Positions 20,943 to 33,300 of a DNA stretch of 64,000 nucleotides are shown here, in pieces. A model generated the notes under the pieces. It had not been told where the DNA came from. It worked only from the letters and a program-made list of their open reading frames with translations, and did no database searches. The first letter of the stretch is position 1, and each line of letters opens with the position of its first letter. The position numbers and the translations under genes are program-made. Where the stretch lies: the NCBI RefSeq assembly GCF_022682495.2, contig NC_071397.1:20430384-20494383 (forward strand), in the 5' to 3' direction. The DNA comes from Desmodus rotundus. Its lineage: Eukaryota > Chordata > Mammalia > Chiroptera > Phyllostomidae.

Positions 20943-22841
20943 GGGAGGGGCCCAGGAGATGGCTTTTGTCCGAGCCTCGGCAAGGTGGTTTCGGACCCAG
21001 AGGCGGAGCCGCGCAGGCGCAAGCAAGCCCCACCTCAAGCCCATCCCTCCGGGCTACGAGCCACACCCCCCTTGAGATATCAGGCCAGGTTCACAGGGTT
21101 CCTGGGCTGGTGTCAGAGTTAAGGGAAGCCCTCCCTGCCACCCAGAGGACCGCGCGTTTTCCCGTGGACCACACTTCCCAGCAGCCCTCCCATCCCCGCA
21201 GAGGCAGAGTGCCAGGGAAGAACTAGGGACCTGGGGCCGGGAAGAGGGGCCGGCCACGGTTCCGCGCCAGGTGGAGCGGGTCCGGGCGGGCGGGCGGGAC
21301 CCTCGTCCACGGACCGGTTCTCCCGTGGGGAGTCTGGCCTTGCCCCGCCTGGGAGGCTAAGAGCCTTGCTTCGCCTGCAATGCCCCCACCCTGCCACAGG
21401 GCGGCAGACTTGGACCCAGCCGCTTCAACCCTCCAGTCTCTGCTGAACCACCCAAAAATGGAGTGTGACCGCTGCGACCTCAGTCCCCGAGAGCTCGAAC
21501 CCCCACCTCTGTGAGGGAATCGGCGGCCTCCTGTCCTTGGCGTCCGCAAAAGGCATTCACCTGCGGTGAACCTGGGCCTCGGGCGAGCAGGGCCAGGCCC
21601 CATGGTAGGAGCCCGGGGAGGCAATGGCAGCCTCTGCGGCCAGGCCTCGGGCTCTCCCCGGGGCTCTCTCGGGGCACGGGCAACATCTCTCGCCTAGAGC
21701 GTGCCCACGCCATCCCTTGAGCCCCGCGAGACACCTGCTTCCCGTGATAAGAGGCCCCCTGCCTCCGTGGAGCTTGGAACTCTGGGGCCGGGCTGCGGGT
21801 CACTGGGCTAAGTGGCTGGAAACGCGCAGACCCCTCCGTCCCGACCGCCCAACTGCGAAGGACAGGGGGGAGGCCCCCAGGAGATGGCTTTTCTTAGAGC
21901 CGCGACTGGCCAGTTTCGGGCCAAGACGCGGTACCCGGCAGGCTCAGGGCAGGCAGCCCCACCAGAAGCCTCCCTAGGGGCAATGGGGCCCACCCTGGAC
22001 ATATCAGGCCTGCTTCACAGGGTCCCTGGGGTCGTGTCCGTGGAACTGGGAGCTCTCCCCGCCACCCAGAGGTCCGATCCTTTTCCCGTGGACCCCACTT
22101 GCCAGCCCGTCTCCCACCCCGCCAGAGGCAGAGTGCCAGGGAAGAACCAGGGACCTGGGGCCGGGAACAGGGGCCGGCCACGGTTCCGGGCCAGGTGGGG
22201 CGGGCCCGGGGAGGCGGGACCCACGCCCTGGGACCCGGTCTCCCGGGGGGTCTCGGGCCTGTGACCTGCCCGGGGGGCTGAGAGTCTTTCTTGGCTCAAA
22301 CGGCCCCACCCTGCCCCGAGGCGGCAAATCTGCACCGAGACGCTTATACTCTCTGAAGTCTGGGCTGAACTTTGAGAGAAGGGACTGTGTGGGATGCGAC
22401 CTGGGTCCCACAGAGCTCGAACCCCCCCTCCCCGTGAAGGGATCCGCGGCCTGTGGTCCTTGGTGTGCGCAAAAGGCATTCACCTGCGGAGAACCTGGGC
22501 CCAGGTGAGCGTGACCAGGCCCCGCGGCAGGAGCCTGGGGAGGCCACTGGAGCCACGGGGGCCAGGGCTGGGCATTTTCCCGGGTGCTCTCTCTGGTCCC
22601 AGGCGCCCTCTCTTGCCCGGGGAGGGCCCACGCCATCCCCTGACTCCCGCAGGACGCCTGCATCCCGCCATAAGCAGCCCACCTCCTCCATGGAGCTGGG
22701 ACACATGGGGCCGGGGTGCGAGCAACTGGCCTACGAGGCGGCAAACCCGCAGACCCCTCCGTCCCGTCCCCATCACTGCGAAGATCCCCCTGTTCTTCCA
22801 TCCGTAAAGGGGTCACCCTTTACGGATGGAAGAACAGGGGG
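20943..22841 (+). repeat. Edge unit of the 1898-bp array, slightly diverged
   Basis: This first unit follows the short-monomer junction at 20887-20942. It carries variants not seen in inner units, such as 'cctcggcaaggtggtttcgg', 'ggcggagccgcg', 'aagcaagccccacc' and 'gagagctcgaaccccc'. Its closing palindrome has the loop variant gtca. More divergence at the edge than inside is expected where unequal exchange and gene conversion homogenise only the core. Confidence 0.8.
21284..21298 (+). other. G-quadruplex motif with single-base loops, once per 1898-bp unit
   Basis: GGGCGGGCGGGCGGG has four G-triplets with one-base loops, the motif class that folds most stably in vitro. It recurs in half A of each unit, for example at 23181-23195 and every unit length after. 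It also contains overlapping GGGCGG Sp1-type boxes. Variants: near 42162-42176 the last loop is T; near 47852-47865 the first triplet is broken (ggacgggcgggtggg), leaving three tracts. Half B and the proximal monomers lack it. Confidence 0.8.
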
Positions 22842-23759
22842 GAGGCCCCCAGGAGATGGCTTTTGTCCGAGCCGCGGCTGGGTGGTTTCGGGCCCAGAGG
22901 CGGGGCCGCGCAGGCGCAAGCAGGCCCCACCTCAAGCCCATCCCTCCGGGCTACGAGCCACCCCCCCCTTGAGATATCAGGCCAGGTTCACCGGGTTCCT
23001 GGGCTGGTGTCAGAGTTAAGGGAAGCCCTCCCTGCCACCCAGAGGACCGCGCGTTTTCCCGTGGACCACACTTCCCAGCAGCTCTCCCACCCCCGCAGAG
23101 GCAGAGTGCCAGGGAAGAACTAGGGACCTGGGGCCGGGAAGAGGGGCCGGCCACGGTTCCGCGCCAGGTGGAGCGGGTCCGGGCGGGCGGGCGGGACCCT
23201 CGTCCACGGACCGGTTCTCCCGTGGGGAGTCTGGCCTGTGCCCCGCCTGGGAGGCTAAGAGCCTTGCTTCGCCTGCAACGCCCCCACCCTGCCACAAGGC
23301 GGCAGACTTGGACCCAGCCGCTTCAACCTTCCAGTCTCTGCTGAACCACCCAAAAATGGAGTGTGACCGCTGCGACCTCAGTCCCCCAGAGCTCGGAAAC
23401 CCACCTCTGTGAGGGAATCGGCGGCCTCCTGTCCTTGGCGTCCGCAAAAGGCATTCACCTGCGGTGAACCTGGGCCTCGGGCGAGCAGGGCCAGGCCCCA
23501 TGGTAGGAGCCCGGGGAGGCAATGGCAGCCTCTGCGGCCAGGCCTCGGGCTCTCCCCGGGGCTCTCTCGGGGCACGGGCAACATCTCTCGCCTAGAGCGT
23601 GCCCACGCCATCCCTTGAGCCCCGCGAGACACCTGCTTCCCGTGATAAGAGGCCCCCTGCCTCCGTGGAGCTTGGAACTCTGGGGCCGGGCTGCGGGTCA
23701 CTGGGCTAAGTGGCTGGAAACGCGCAGACCCCTCCGTCCCGACCGCCCAACTGCGAAGG
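22842..23759 (+). repeat. Half A of the 1898-bp unit (type copy, about 926 bp)
   Basis: Order of landmarks: 'ggcttttgtccgagccgcgg'; NRF1-type cgcgcaggcgc (22907-22917); an eight-C run before 'ttgagatatcaggcc'; 'ggaccacacttcccagcag'; 'gaagaactagggacctgggg'; G-quadruplex motif (23181-23195); 'gggaggctaagagccttgct'; 'aaaaatggagtgtgaccgct'; 'ttggcgtccgcaaaaggcat'; 'tctctcggggcacgggcaac'; 'cttgagccccgcgagacacc'. It ends at 'ctgcgaaggacagggggg', where the junction palindrome is absent. The 'acagggggg' anchors at 22834, 23760 and 24732 define the 926 and 972 bp half lengths. Confidence 0.88.
22907..22917 (-). promoter_or_regulatory. NRF1-type motif in half A, once per 1898-bp unit
   Basis: The minus strand reads GCGCCTGCGCG, a full match to NRF1 GCGCMTGCGCR. 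The first copy is at 21010-21020 in the edge unit, and the motif repeats with every unit. It replaces the GCGCATGCGC form at the same monomer position in the short-monomer block. Whether it drives transcription of the array is unknown. Confidence 0.55.
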
Positions 23760-23770
23760 ACAGGGGGGAG
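23753..23770. repeat. A-to-B half junction with the palindrome precisely missing
   Basis: The B-to-A junction reads gcgaag-at-palindrome-gaggcccccagg. The A-to-B junction reads gcgaag-gacagggggg-aggcccccagg. About 46-48 bp, nearly the whole palindrome, are gone while both flanks are kept. The short repeat 'gaag' is present at the left flank and in the right arm and could have guided the deletion. The same junction is found in every unit of the array. Confidence 0.85.
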
Positions 23771-24494
23771 GCCCCCAGGAGATGGCTTTTCTTAGAGCCG
23801 CGACTGGCCAGTTTCGGGCCAAGACGCGGTACCCGGCAGGCTCAGGGCAGGCAGCCCCACCAGAAGCCTCCCTAGGAGCAATGGGGCCCACCCTGGACAT
23901 ATCAGGCCTGCTTCACAGGGTCCCTGGGGTCGTGTCCGTGGAACTGGGAGCACTCCCCGCCACCCAGAGGTCCGATCCTTTTCCCGTGGACCCCACTTGC
24001 CAGCCCGTCTCCCACCCCGCCAGAGGCAGAGTGCCAGGGAAGAACCAGGGACCTGGGGCCGGGAACAGGGGCCGGCCACGGTTCCGGGCCAGGTGGGGCG
24101 GGCCCGGGGAGGCGGGACCCACGCCCTGGGACCCGGTCTCCCGGGGGGTCTCGGGCCCGTGACCTGCCCGGGGGGCTGAGAGTCTTTCTTGGCTCAAACG
24201 GCCCCACCCTGCCCCGAGGCGGCAAATCTGCACCGAGACGCTTATACTCTCTGAAGTCTGGGCTGAACTTTGAGAGAAGGGACTGTGTGGGATGCGACCT
24301 GGGTCCCACAGAGCTCGAACCCCCCCTCCCCGTGAAGGGATCCGCGGCCTGTGGTCCTTGGTGTGCGCAAAAGGCATTCACCTGCGGAGAACCTGGGCCC
24401 AGGTGAGCGGGACCAGGCCCCGCGGCAGGAGCCTGGGGAGGCCACTGGAGCCACGGGGGCCAGGGCTGGGCATTTTCCCGGGTGCTCTCTCGGG

Positions 24495-24680
24495 TCCCAG
24501 GCGCCCTCTCTCGCCCGGGGAGTGCCCACGGCGTCCCTTCACCCCCGCAGGACGCCTGCATCCTGCCATAAGCGGCCCACATCCTCCATGGAGCTGGGAC
24601 ACATGGGGCCTGGGTGCGAGCAACGGGCCTACATGGCGGCAAAACCGCAGACCCCTCCGTCCCGTCCTCACCACAGCGAA
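24495..24680 (+). repeat. Minority haplotype patch at the end of half B (three units)
   Basis: In this unit the end of half B reads 'ggggagtgcccacggcgtcc' and 'cttcacccccgcagg', then 'gcaacgggcctacatggcgg' and 'cctcaccacagcgaag'. Most units have 'ggggagggcccacgccatcc' and 'cctgactcccgcagg'. The same patch recurs near 41590-41760 and 47273-47455. Its 'gtgcccacg.cgtccctt' wording matches the short monomers (for example near 19371-19388), so it looks ancestral rather than newly mutated. Confidence 0.8.
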
Positions 24681-24683
24681 GAT

Positions 24684-24739
24684 CCCCCTGTTCTTCCATC
24701 CGTAAAGGGGTCCCCCTTTACGGATGGAAGAACAGGGGG
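24684..24739. repeat. Near-perfect 56-bp junction palindrome (type copy)
   Basis: The left arm starts 'ccccctgttcttccatccgt' and ends 'aaagggg'. After a 2-base centre 'tc' the right arm is its exact 27-base complement, ending 'gatggaagaacaggggg'. Copies occur once per 1898 bp (start positions in the array entry). Four copies (22786, 58846, 60744, 62642) have 26-bp arms around a gtca centre. Of these, 58846 and 62642 also carry one mismatch near the outer end ('aacatggggg'). The structure could extrude as a cruciform or fold as a hairpin if transcribed. Confidence 0.92.
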
Positions 24740-24865
24740 GAGGCCCCCAGGAGATGGCTTTTGTCCGAGCCGCGGCTGGGTGGTTTCGGGCCCAGAGGCG
24801 GGGCCGCGCAGGCGCAAGCAGGCCCCACCTCAAGCCCATCCCTCCGGGCTACGAGCCACCCCCCC

Positions 24866-24872
24866 CTTAGAT
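24866..24872. other. One-base deletion that shortens a unit to 1897 bp (first of two)
   Basis: Here 'ttagatatc' replaces 'ttgagatatc' after the C-run, accounting for the 24684-to-26581 interval of 1897 bp. The other case is one G missing from 'gcccgggaggcaatgg' near 46285-46292, accounting for the 45561-to-47458 interval. These are the only net length changes I could localise among the inner units. Confidence 0.85.
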
Positions 24873-27800
24873 ATCAGGCCAGGTTCACCGGGTTCCTGGG
24901 CTGGTGTCAGAGTTAAGGGAAGCCCTCCCTGCCACCCAGAGGACCGCGCGTTTTCCCGTGGACCACACTTCCCAGCAGCTCTCCCACCCCCGCAGAGGCA
25001 GAGTGCCAGGGAAGAACTAGGGACCTGGGGCCGGGAAGAGGGGCCGGCCACGGTTCCGCGCCAGGTGGAGCGGGTCCGGGCGGGCGGGCGGGACCCTCGT
25101 CCACGGACCGGTTCTCCCGTGGGGAGTCTGGCCTGTGCCCCGCCTGGGAGGCTAAGAGCCTTGCTTCGCCTGCAACGCCCCCACCCTGCCACAAGGCGGC
25201 AGACTTGGACCCAGCCGCTTCAACCTTCCAGTCTCTGCTGAACCACCCAAAAATGGAGTGTGACCGCTGCGACCTCAGTCCCCCAGAGCTCGGAAACCCA
25301 CCTCTGTGAGGGAATCGGCGGCCTCCTGTCCTTGGCGTCCGCAAAAGGCATTCACCTGCGGTGAACCTGGGCCTCGGGCGAGCAGGGCCAGGCCCCATGG
25401 TAGGAGCCCGGGGAGGCAATGGCAGCCTCTGCGGCCAGGCCTCGGGCTCTCCCCGGGGCTCTCTCGGGGCACGGGCAACATCTCTCGCCTAGAGCGTGCC
25501 CACGCCATCCCTTGAGCCCCGCGAGACACCTGCTTCCCGTGATAAGAGGCCCCCTGCCTCCGTGGAGCTTGGAACTCTGGGGCCGGGCTGCGGGTCACTG
25601 GGCTAAGTGGCTGGAAACGCGCAGACCCCTCCGTCCCGACCGCCCAACTGCGAAGGACAGGGGGGAGGCCCCCAGGAGATGGCTTTTCTTAGAGCCGCGA
25701 CTGGCCAGTTTCGGGCCAAGACGCGGTACCCGGCAGGCTCAGGGCAGGCAGCCCCACCAGAAGCCTCCCTAGGGGCAATGGGGCCCACCCTGGACATATC
25801 AGGCCTGCTTCACAGGGTCCCTGGGGTCGTGTCCGTGGAACTGGGAGCTCTCCCCGCCACCCAGAGGTCCGATCCTTTTCCCGTGGACCCCACTTGCCAG
25901 CCCGTCTCCCACCCCGCCAGAGGCAGAGTGCCAGGGAAGAACCAGGGACCTGGGGCCGGGAACAGGGGCCGGCCACGGTTCTGGGCCAGGTGGGGCGGGC
26001 CCGGGGAGGCGGGACCCACGCCCTGGGACCCGGTCTCCCGGGGGGTCTCGGGCCCGTGACCTGCCCGGGGGGCTGAGAGTCTTTCTTGGCTCAAACGGCC
26101 CCACCCTGCCCCGAGGCGGCAAATCTGCACCGAGACGCTTATACTCTCTGAAGTCTGGGCTGAACTTTGAGAGAAGGGACTGTGTGGGATGCGACCTGGG
26201 TCCCACAGAGCTCGAACCCCCCCTCCCCGTGAAGGGATCCGCGGCCTGTGGTCCTTGGTGTGCGCAAAAGGCATTCACCTGCGGAGAACCTGGGCCCAGG
26301 TGAGCGTGACCAGGCCCCGCGGCAGGAGCCTGGGGAGGCCACTGGAGCCACGGGGGCCAGGGCTGGGCATTTTCCCGGGTGCTCTCTCTGGTCCCAGGCG
26401 CCCTCTCTTGTCCGGGGAGGGCCCACGCCATCCCCTGACTCCCGCAGGACGCCTGCATCCCGCCATAAGCGGCCCACCTCCTCCATGGAGCTGGGACACA
26501 TGGGGCCGGGGTGCGAGCAACTGGCCTACGAGGCGGCAAACCCGCAGACCCCTCCGTCCCGTCCCCATCACTGCGAAGATCCCCCTGTTCTTCCATCCGT
26601 AAAGGGGTCCCCCTTTACGGATGGAAGAACAGGGGGGAGGCCCCCAGGAGATGGCTTTTGTCCGAGCCGCGGCTGGGTGGTTTCGGGCCCAGAGGCGGGG
26701 CCGCGCAGGCGCAAGCAGGCCCCACCTCAAGCCCATCCCTCCGGGCTACGAGCCACCCCCCCCTTGAGATATCAGGCCAGGTTCACCGGGTTCCTGGGCT
26801 GGTGTCAGAGTTAAGGGAAGCCCTCCCTGCCACCCAGAGGACCGCGCGTTTTCCCGTGGACCACACTTCCCAGCAGCTCTCCCACCCCCGCAGAGGCAGA
26901 GTGCCAGGGAAGAACTAGGGACCTGGGGCCGGGAAGAGGGGCCGGCCACGGTTCCGCGCCAGGTGGAGCGGGTCCGGGCGGGCGGGCGGGACCCTCGTCC
27001 ACGGACCGGTTCTCCCGTGGGGAGTCTGGCCTGTGCCCCGCCTGGGAGGCTAAGAGCCTTGCTTCGCCTGCAACGCCCCCACCCTGCCACAAGGCGGCAG
27101 ACTTGGACCCAGCCGCTTCAACCTTCCAGTCTCTGCTGAACCACCCAAAAATGGAGTGTGACCGCTGCGACCTCAGTCCCCCAGAGCTCGGAAACCCACC
27201 TCTGTGAGGGAATCGGCGGCCTCCTGTCCTTGGCGTCCGCAAAAGGCATTCACCTGCGGTGAACCTGGGCCTCGGGCGAGCAGGGCCAGGCCCCATGGTA
27301 GGAGCCCGGGGAGGCAATGGCAGCCTCTGCGGCCAGGCCTCGGGCTCTCCCCGGGGCTCTCTCGGGGCACGGGCAACATCTCTCGCCTAGAGCGTGCCCA
27401 CGCCATCCCTTGAGCCCCGCGAGACACCTGCTTCCCGTGATAAGAGGCCCCCTGCCTCCGTGGAGCTTGGAACTCTGGGGCCGGGCTGCGGGTCACTGGG
27501 CTAAGTGGCTGGAAACGCGCAGACCCCTCCGTCCCGACCGCCCAAATGCGAAGGACAGGGGGGAGGCCCCCAGGAGATGGCTTTTCTTAGAGCCGCGACT
27601 GGCCAGTTTCGGGCCAAGACGCGGTACCCGGCAGGCTCAGGGCAGGCAGCCCCACCAGAAGCCTCCCTAGGGGCAATGGGGCCCACCCTGGACATATCAG
27701 GCCTGCTTCACAGGGTCCCTGGGGTCGTGTCCGTGGAACTGGGAGCTCTCCCCGCCACCCAGAGGTCCGATCCTTTTCCCGTGGACCCCACTTGCCAGCC

Positions 27801-30376
27801 CGTCTCCCACCCCGCCAGAGGCAGAGTGCCAGGGAAGAACCAGGGACCTGGGGCCGGGAACAGGGGCCGGCCACGGTTCCGGGCCAGGTGGGGCGGGCCC
27901 GGGGAGGCGGGACCCACGCCCTGGGACCCGGTCTCCCGGGGGGTCTCGGGCCCGTGACCTGCCCGGGGGGCTGAGAGTCTTTCTTGGCTCAAACGGCCCC
28001 ACCCTGCCCCGAGGCGGCAAATCTGCACCGAGACGCTTATACTCTCTGAAGTCTGGGCTGAACTTTGAGAGAAGGGACTGTGTGGGATGCGACCTGGGTC
28101 CCACAGAGCTCCAACACCCCCTCCCCGTGAAGGGATCCGCGGCCTGTGGTCCTTGGTGTGCGCAAAAGGCATTCACCTGCGGAGAACCTGGGCCCAGGTG
28201 AGCGTGACCAGGCCCCGCGGCAGGAGCCTGGGGAGGCCACTGGAGCCACGGGGGCCAGGGCTGGGCATTTTCCCGGGTGCTCTCTCTGGTCCCAGGCGCC
28301 CTCTCTTGTCCGGGGAGGGCCCACGCCATCCCCTGACTCCCGCAGGACGCCTGCATCCCGCCATAAGCAGCCCACCTCCTCCATGGAGCTGGGACACATG
28401 GGGCCGGGGTGCGAGCAACTGGCCTACGAGGCGGCAAACCCGCAGACCCCTCCGTCCCGTCCCCATCACTGCGAAGATCCCCCTGTTCTTCCATCCGTAA
28501 AGGGGTCCCCCTTTACGGATGGAAGAACAGGGGGGAGGCCCCCAGGAGATGGCTTTTGTCCGAGCCGCGGCTGGGTGGTTTCGGGCCCAGAGGCGGGGCC
28601 GCGCAGGCGCAAGCAGGCCCCACCTCAAGCCCATCCCTCCGGGCTACGAGCCACCCCCCCCTTGAGATATCAGGCCAGGTTCACCGGGTTCCTGGGCTGG
28701 TGTCAGAGTTAAGGGAAGCCCTCCCTGCCACCCAGAGGACCGCGCGTTTTCCCGTGGACCACACTTCCCAGCAGCTCTCCCACCCCCGCAGAGGCAGAGT
28801 GCCAGGGAAGAACTAGGGACCTGGGGCCGGGAAGAGGGGCCGGCCACGGTTCCGCGCCAGGTGGAGCGGGTCCGGGCGGGCGGGCGGGACCCTCGTCCAC
28901 GGACCGGTTCTCCCGTGGGGAGTCTGGCCTGTGCCCCGCCTGGGAGGCTAAGAGCCTTGCTTCGCCTGCAACGCCCCCACCCTGCCACAAGGCGGCAGAC
29001 TTGGACCCAGCCGCTTCAACCTTCCAGTCTCTGCTGAACCACCCAAAAATGGAGTGTGACCGCTGCGACCTCAGTCCCCCAGAGCTCGGAAACCCACCTC
29101 TGTGAGGGAATCGGCGGCCTCCTGTCCTTGGCGTCCGCAAAAGGCATTCACCTGCGGTGAACCTGGGCCTCGGGCGAGCAGGGCCAGGCCCCATGGTAGG
29201 AGCCCGGGGAGGCAATGGCAGCCTCTGCGGCCAGGCCTCGGGCTCTCCCCGGGGCTCTCTCGGGGCACGGGCAACATCTCTCGCCTAGAGCGTGCCCACG
29301 CCATCCCTTGAGCCCCGCGAGACACCTGCTTCCCGTGATAAGAGGCCCCCTGCCTCCGTGGAGCTTGGAACTCTGGGGCCGGGCTGCGGGTCACTGGGCT
29401 AAGTGGCTGGAAACGCGCAGACCCCTCCGTCCCGACCGCCCAACTGCGAAGGACAGGGGGGAGGCCCCCAGGAGATGGCTTTTCTTAGAGCCGCGACTGG
29501 CCAGTTTCGGGCCAAGACGCGGTACCCGGCAGGCTCAGGGCAGGCAGCCCCACCAGAAGCCTCCCTAGGGGCAATGGGGCCCACCCTGGACATATCAGGC
29601 CTGCTTCACAGGGTCCCTGGGGTCGTGTCCGTGGAACTGGGAGCTCTCCCCGCCACCCAGAGGTCCGATCCTTTTCCCGTGGACCCCACTTGCCAGCCCG
29701 TCTCCCACCCCGCCAGAGGCAGAGTGCCAGGGAAGAACCAGGGACCTGGGGCCGGGAACAGGGGCCGGCCACGGTTCCGGGCCAGGTGGGGCGGGCCCGG
29801 GGAGGCGGGACCCACGCCCTGGGACCCGGTCTCCCGGGGGGTCTCGGGCCTGTGACCTGCCCGGGGGGCTGAGAGTCTTTCTTGGCTCAAACGGCCCCAC
29901 CCTGCCCCGAGGCGGCAAATCTGCACCGAGACGCTTATACTCTCTGAAGTCTGGGCTGAACTTTGAGAGAAGGGACTGTGTGGGATGCGACCTGGGTCCC
30001 ACAGAGCTCGAACCCCCCCTCCCCGTGAAGGGATCCGCGGCCTGTGGTCCTTGGTGTGCGCAAAAGGCATTCACCTGCGGAGAACCTGGGCCCAGGTGAG
30101 CGTGACCAGGCCCCGCGGCAGGAGCCTGGGGAGGCCACTGGAGCCACGGGGGCCAGGGCTGGGCATTTTCCCGGGTGCTCTCTCTGGTCCCAGGCGCCCT
30201 CTCTTGTCCGGGGAGGGCCCACGCCATCCCCTGACTCCCGCAGGACGCCTGCATCCCGCCATAAGCAGCCCACCTCCTCCATGGAGCTGGGACACATGGG
30301 GCCGGGGTGCGAGCAACTGGCCTACGAGGCGGCAAACCCGCAGACCCCTCCGTCCCGTCCCCATCACTGCGAAGAT

Positions 30377-33300
30377 CCCCCTGTTCTTCCATCCGTAAAG
30401 GGGTCCCCCTTTACGGATGGAAGAACAGGGGGGAGGCCCCCAGGAGATGGCTTTTGTCCGAGCCGCGGCTGGGTGGTTTCGGGCCCAGAGGCGGGGCCGC
30501 GCAGGCGCAAGCAGGCCCCACCTCAAGCCCATCCCTCCGGGCTACGAGCCACCCCCCCCTTGAGATATCAGGCCAGGTTCACCGGGTTCCTGGGCTGGTG
30601 TCAGAGTTAAGGGAAGCCCTCCCTGCCACCCAGAGGACCGCGCGTTTTCCCGTGGACCACACTTCCCAGCAGCTCTCCCACCCCCGCAGAGGCAGAGTGC
30701 CAGGGAAGAACTAGGGACCTGGGGCCGGGAAGAGGGGCCGGCCACGGTTCCGCGCCAGGTGGAGCGGGTCCGGGCGGGCGGGCGGGACCCTCGTCCACGG
30801 ACCGGTTCTCCCGTGGGGAGTCTGGCCTGTGCCCCGCCTGGGAGGCTAAGAGCCTTGCTTCGCCTGCAACGCCCCCACCCTGCCACAAGGCGGCAGACTT
30901 GGACCCAGCCGCTTCAACCTTCCAGTCTCTGCTGAACGACCCAAAAATGGAGTGTGACCGCTGCGACCTCAGTCCCCCAGAGCTCGGAAACCCACCTCTG
31001 TGAGGGAATCGGCGGCCTCCTGTCCTTGGCGTCCGCAAAAGGCATTCACCTGCGGTGAACCTGGGCCTCGGGCGAGCAGGGCCAGGCCCCATGGTAGGAG
31101 CCCGGGGAGGCAATGGCAGCCTCTGCGGCCAGGCCTCGGGCTCTCCCCGGGGCTCTCTCGGGGCACGGGCAACATCTCTCGCCTAGAGCGTGCCCACGCC
31201 ATCCCTTGAGCCCCGCGAGACACCTGCTTCCCGTGATAAGAGGCCCCCTGCCTCCGTGGAGCTTGGAACTCTGGGGCCGGGCTGCGGGTCACTGGGCTAA
31301 GTGGCTGGAAACGCGCAGACCCCTCCGTCCCGACCGCCCAACTGCGAAGGACAGGGGGGAGGCCCCCAGGAGATGGCTTTTCTTAGAGCCGCGACTGGCC
31401 AGTTTCGGGCCAAGACGCGGTACCCGGCAGGCTCAGGGCAGGCAGCCCCACCAGAAGCCTCCCTAGGGGCAATGGGGCCCACCCTGGACATATCAGGCCT
31501 GCTTCACAGGGTCCCTGGGGTCGTGTCCGTGGAACTGGGAGCTCTCCCCGCCACCCAGAGGTCCGATCCTTTTCCCGTGGACCCCACTTGCCAGCCCGTC
31601 TCCCACCCCGCCAGAGGCAGAGTGCCAGGGAAGAACCAGGGACCTGGGGCCGGGAACAGGGGCCGGCCACGGTTCCGGGCCAGGTGGGGCGGGCCCGGGG
31701 AGGCGGGACCCACGCCCTGGGACCCGGTCTCCCGGGGGGTCTCGGGCCTGTGACCTGCCCGGGGGGCTGAGAGTCTTTCTTGGCTCAAACGGCCCCACCC
31801 TGCCCCGAGGCGGCAAATCTGCACCGAGACGCTTATACTCTCTGAAGTCTGGGCTGAACTTTGAGAGAAGGGACTGTGTGGGATGCGACCTGGGTCCCAC
31901 AGAGCTCGAACCCCCCCTCCCCGTGAAGGGATCCGCGGCCTGTGGTCCTTGGTGTGCGCAAAAGGCATTCACCTGCGGAGAACCTGGGCCCAGGTGAGCG
32001 TGACCAGGCCCCGCGGCAGGAGCCTGGGGAGGCCACTGGAGCCACGGGGGCCAGGGCTGGGCATTTTCCCGGGTGCTCTCTCTGGTCCCAGGCGCCCTCT
32101 CTTGCCCGGGGAGGGCCCACGCCATCCCCTGACTCCCGCAGGACGCCTGCATCCCGCCATAAGCAGCCCACCTCCTCCATGGAGCTGGGACACATGGGGC
32201 CGGGGTGCGAGCAACTGGCCTACGAGGCGGCAAACCCGCAGACCCCTCCGTCCCGTCCCCATCACTGCGAAGATCCCCCTGTTCTTCCATCCGTAAAGGG
32301 GTCCCCCTTTACGGATGGAAGAACAGGGGGGAGGCCCCCAGGAGATGGCTTTTCTCCGAGCCGCGGCTGGGTGGTTTCGGGCCCAGAGGCGGGGCCGCGC
32401 AGGCGCAAGCAGGCCCCACCTCAAGCCCATCCCTCCGGGCTACGAGCCACCCCCCCCTTGAGATATCAGGCCAGGTTCACCGGGTTCCTGGGCTGGTGTC
32501 AGAGTTAAGGGAAGCCCTCCCTGCCACCCAGAGGACCGCGCGTTTTCCCGTGGACCACACTTCCCAGCAGCTCTCCCACCCCCGCAGAGGCAGAGTGCCA
32601 GGGAAGAACTAGGGACCTGGGGCCGGGAAGAGGGGCCGGCCACGGTTCCGCGCCAGGTGGAGCGGGTCCGGGCGGGCGGGCGGGACCCTCGTCCACGGAC
32701 CGGTTCTCCCGTGGGGAGTCTGGCCTGTGCCCCGCCTGGGAGGCTAAGAGCCTTGCTTCGCCTGCAACGCCCCCACCCTGCCACAAGGCGGCAGACTTGG
32801 ACCCAGCCGCTTCAACCTTCCAGTCTCTGCTGAACGACCCAAAAATGGAGTGTGACCGCTGCGACCTCAGTCCCCCAGAGCTCGGAAACCCACCTCTGTG
32901 AGGGAATCGGCGGCCTCCTGTCCTTGGCGTCCGCAAAAGGCATTCACCTGCGGTGAACCTGGGCCTCGGGCGAGCAGGGCCAGGCCCCATGGTAGGAGCC
33001 CGGGGAGGCAATGGCAGCCTCTGCGGCCAGGCCTCGGGCTCTCCCCGGGGCTCTCTCGGGGCACGGGCAACATCTCTCGCCTAGAGCGTGCCCACGCCAT
33101 CCCTTGAGCCCCGCGAGACACCTGCTTCCCGTGATAAGAGGCCCCCTGCCTCCGTGGAGCTTGGAACTCTGGGGCCGGGCTGCGGGTCACTGGGCTAAGT
33201 GGCTGGAAACGCGCAGACCCCTCCGTCCCGACCGCCCAACTGCGAAGGACAGGGGGGAGGCCCCCAGGAGATGGCTTTTCTTAGAGCCGCGACTGGCCAG

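Larger units (their letters stand above)
23760..24739 (+). repeat. Half B of the 1898-bp unit (type copy, about 972 bp, palindrome at its end)
   Basis: Landmarks: 'ggcttttcttagagccgcga'; 'acgcggtacccggcaggctc'; 'cctggacatatcaggcctgc'; 'gtcgtgtccgtggaactggg' (shared with proximal monomers but lost from half A); 'gaagaaccagggacctgggg'; 'ggggggctgagagtctttct'; 'tgtgtgggatgcgacctggg'; 'ttggtgtgcgcaaaaggcat'; 'gggctgggcattttcccggg'. It closes with the 56-bp palindrome at 24684-24739. In this unit the last 190 bp belong to a minority haplotype. Confidence 0.85.

Noticed and set aside
22004..22816. 270-codon minus-strand open frame and its near-identical copies as a gene family
   Set aside because: There is no recognisable domain, several overlapping frames are open on both strands, the sequence is GC-rich with few stop codons, and copies are alike only because the DNA repeats are alike.
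22860..23060. ETS/GABP site at 'ccacacttcccagcag' in half A
   Set aside because: The minus strand gives GGGAAGTG and not CCGGAAGTG; the match is too weak to list as a site.
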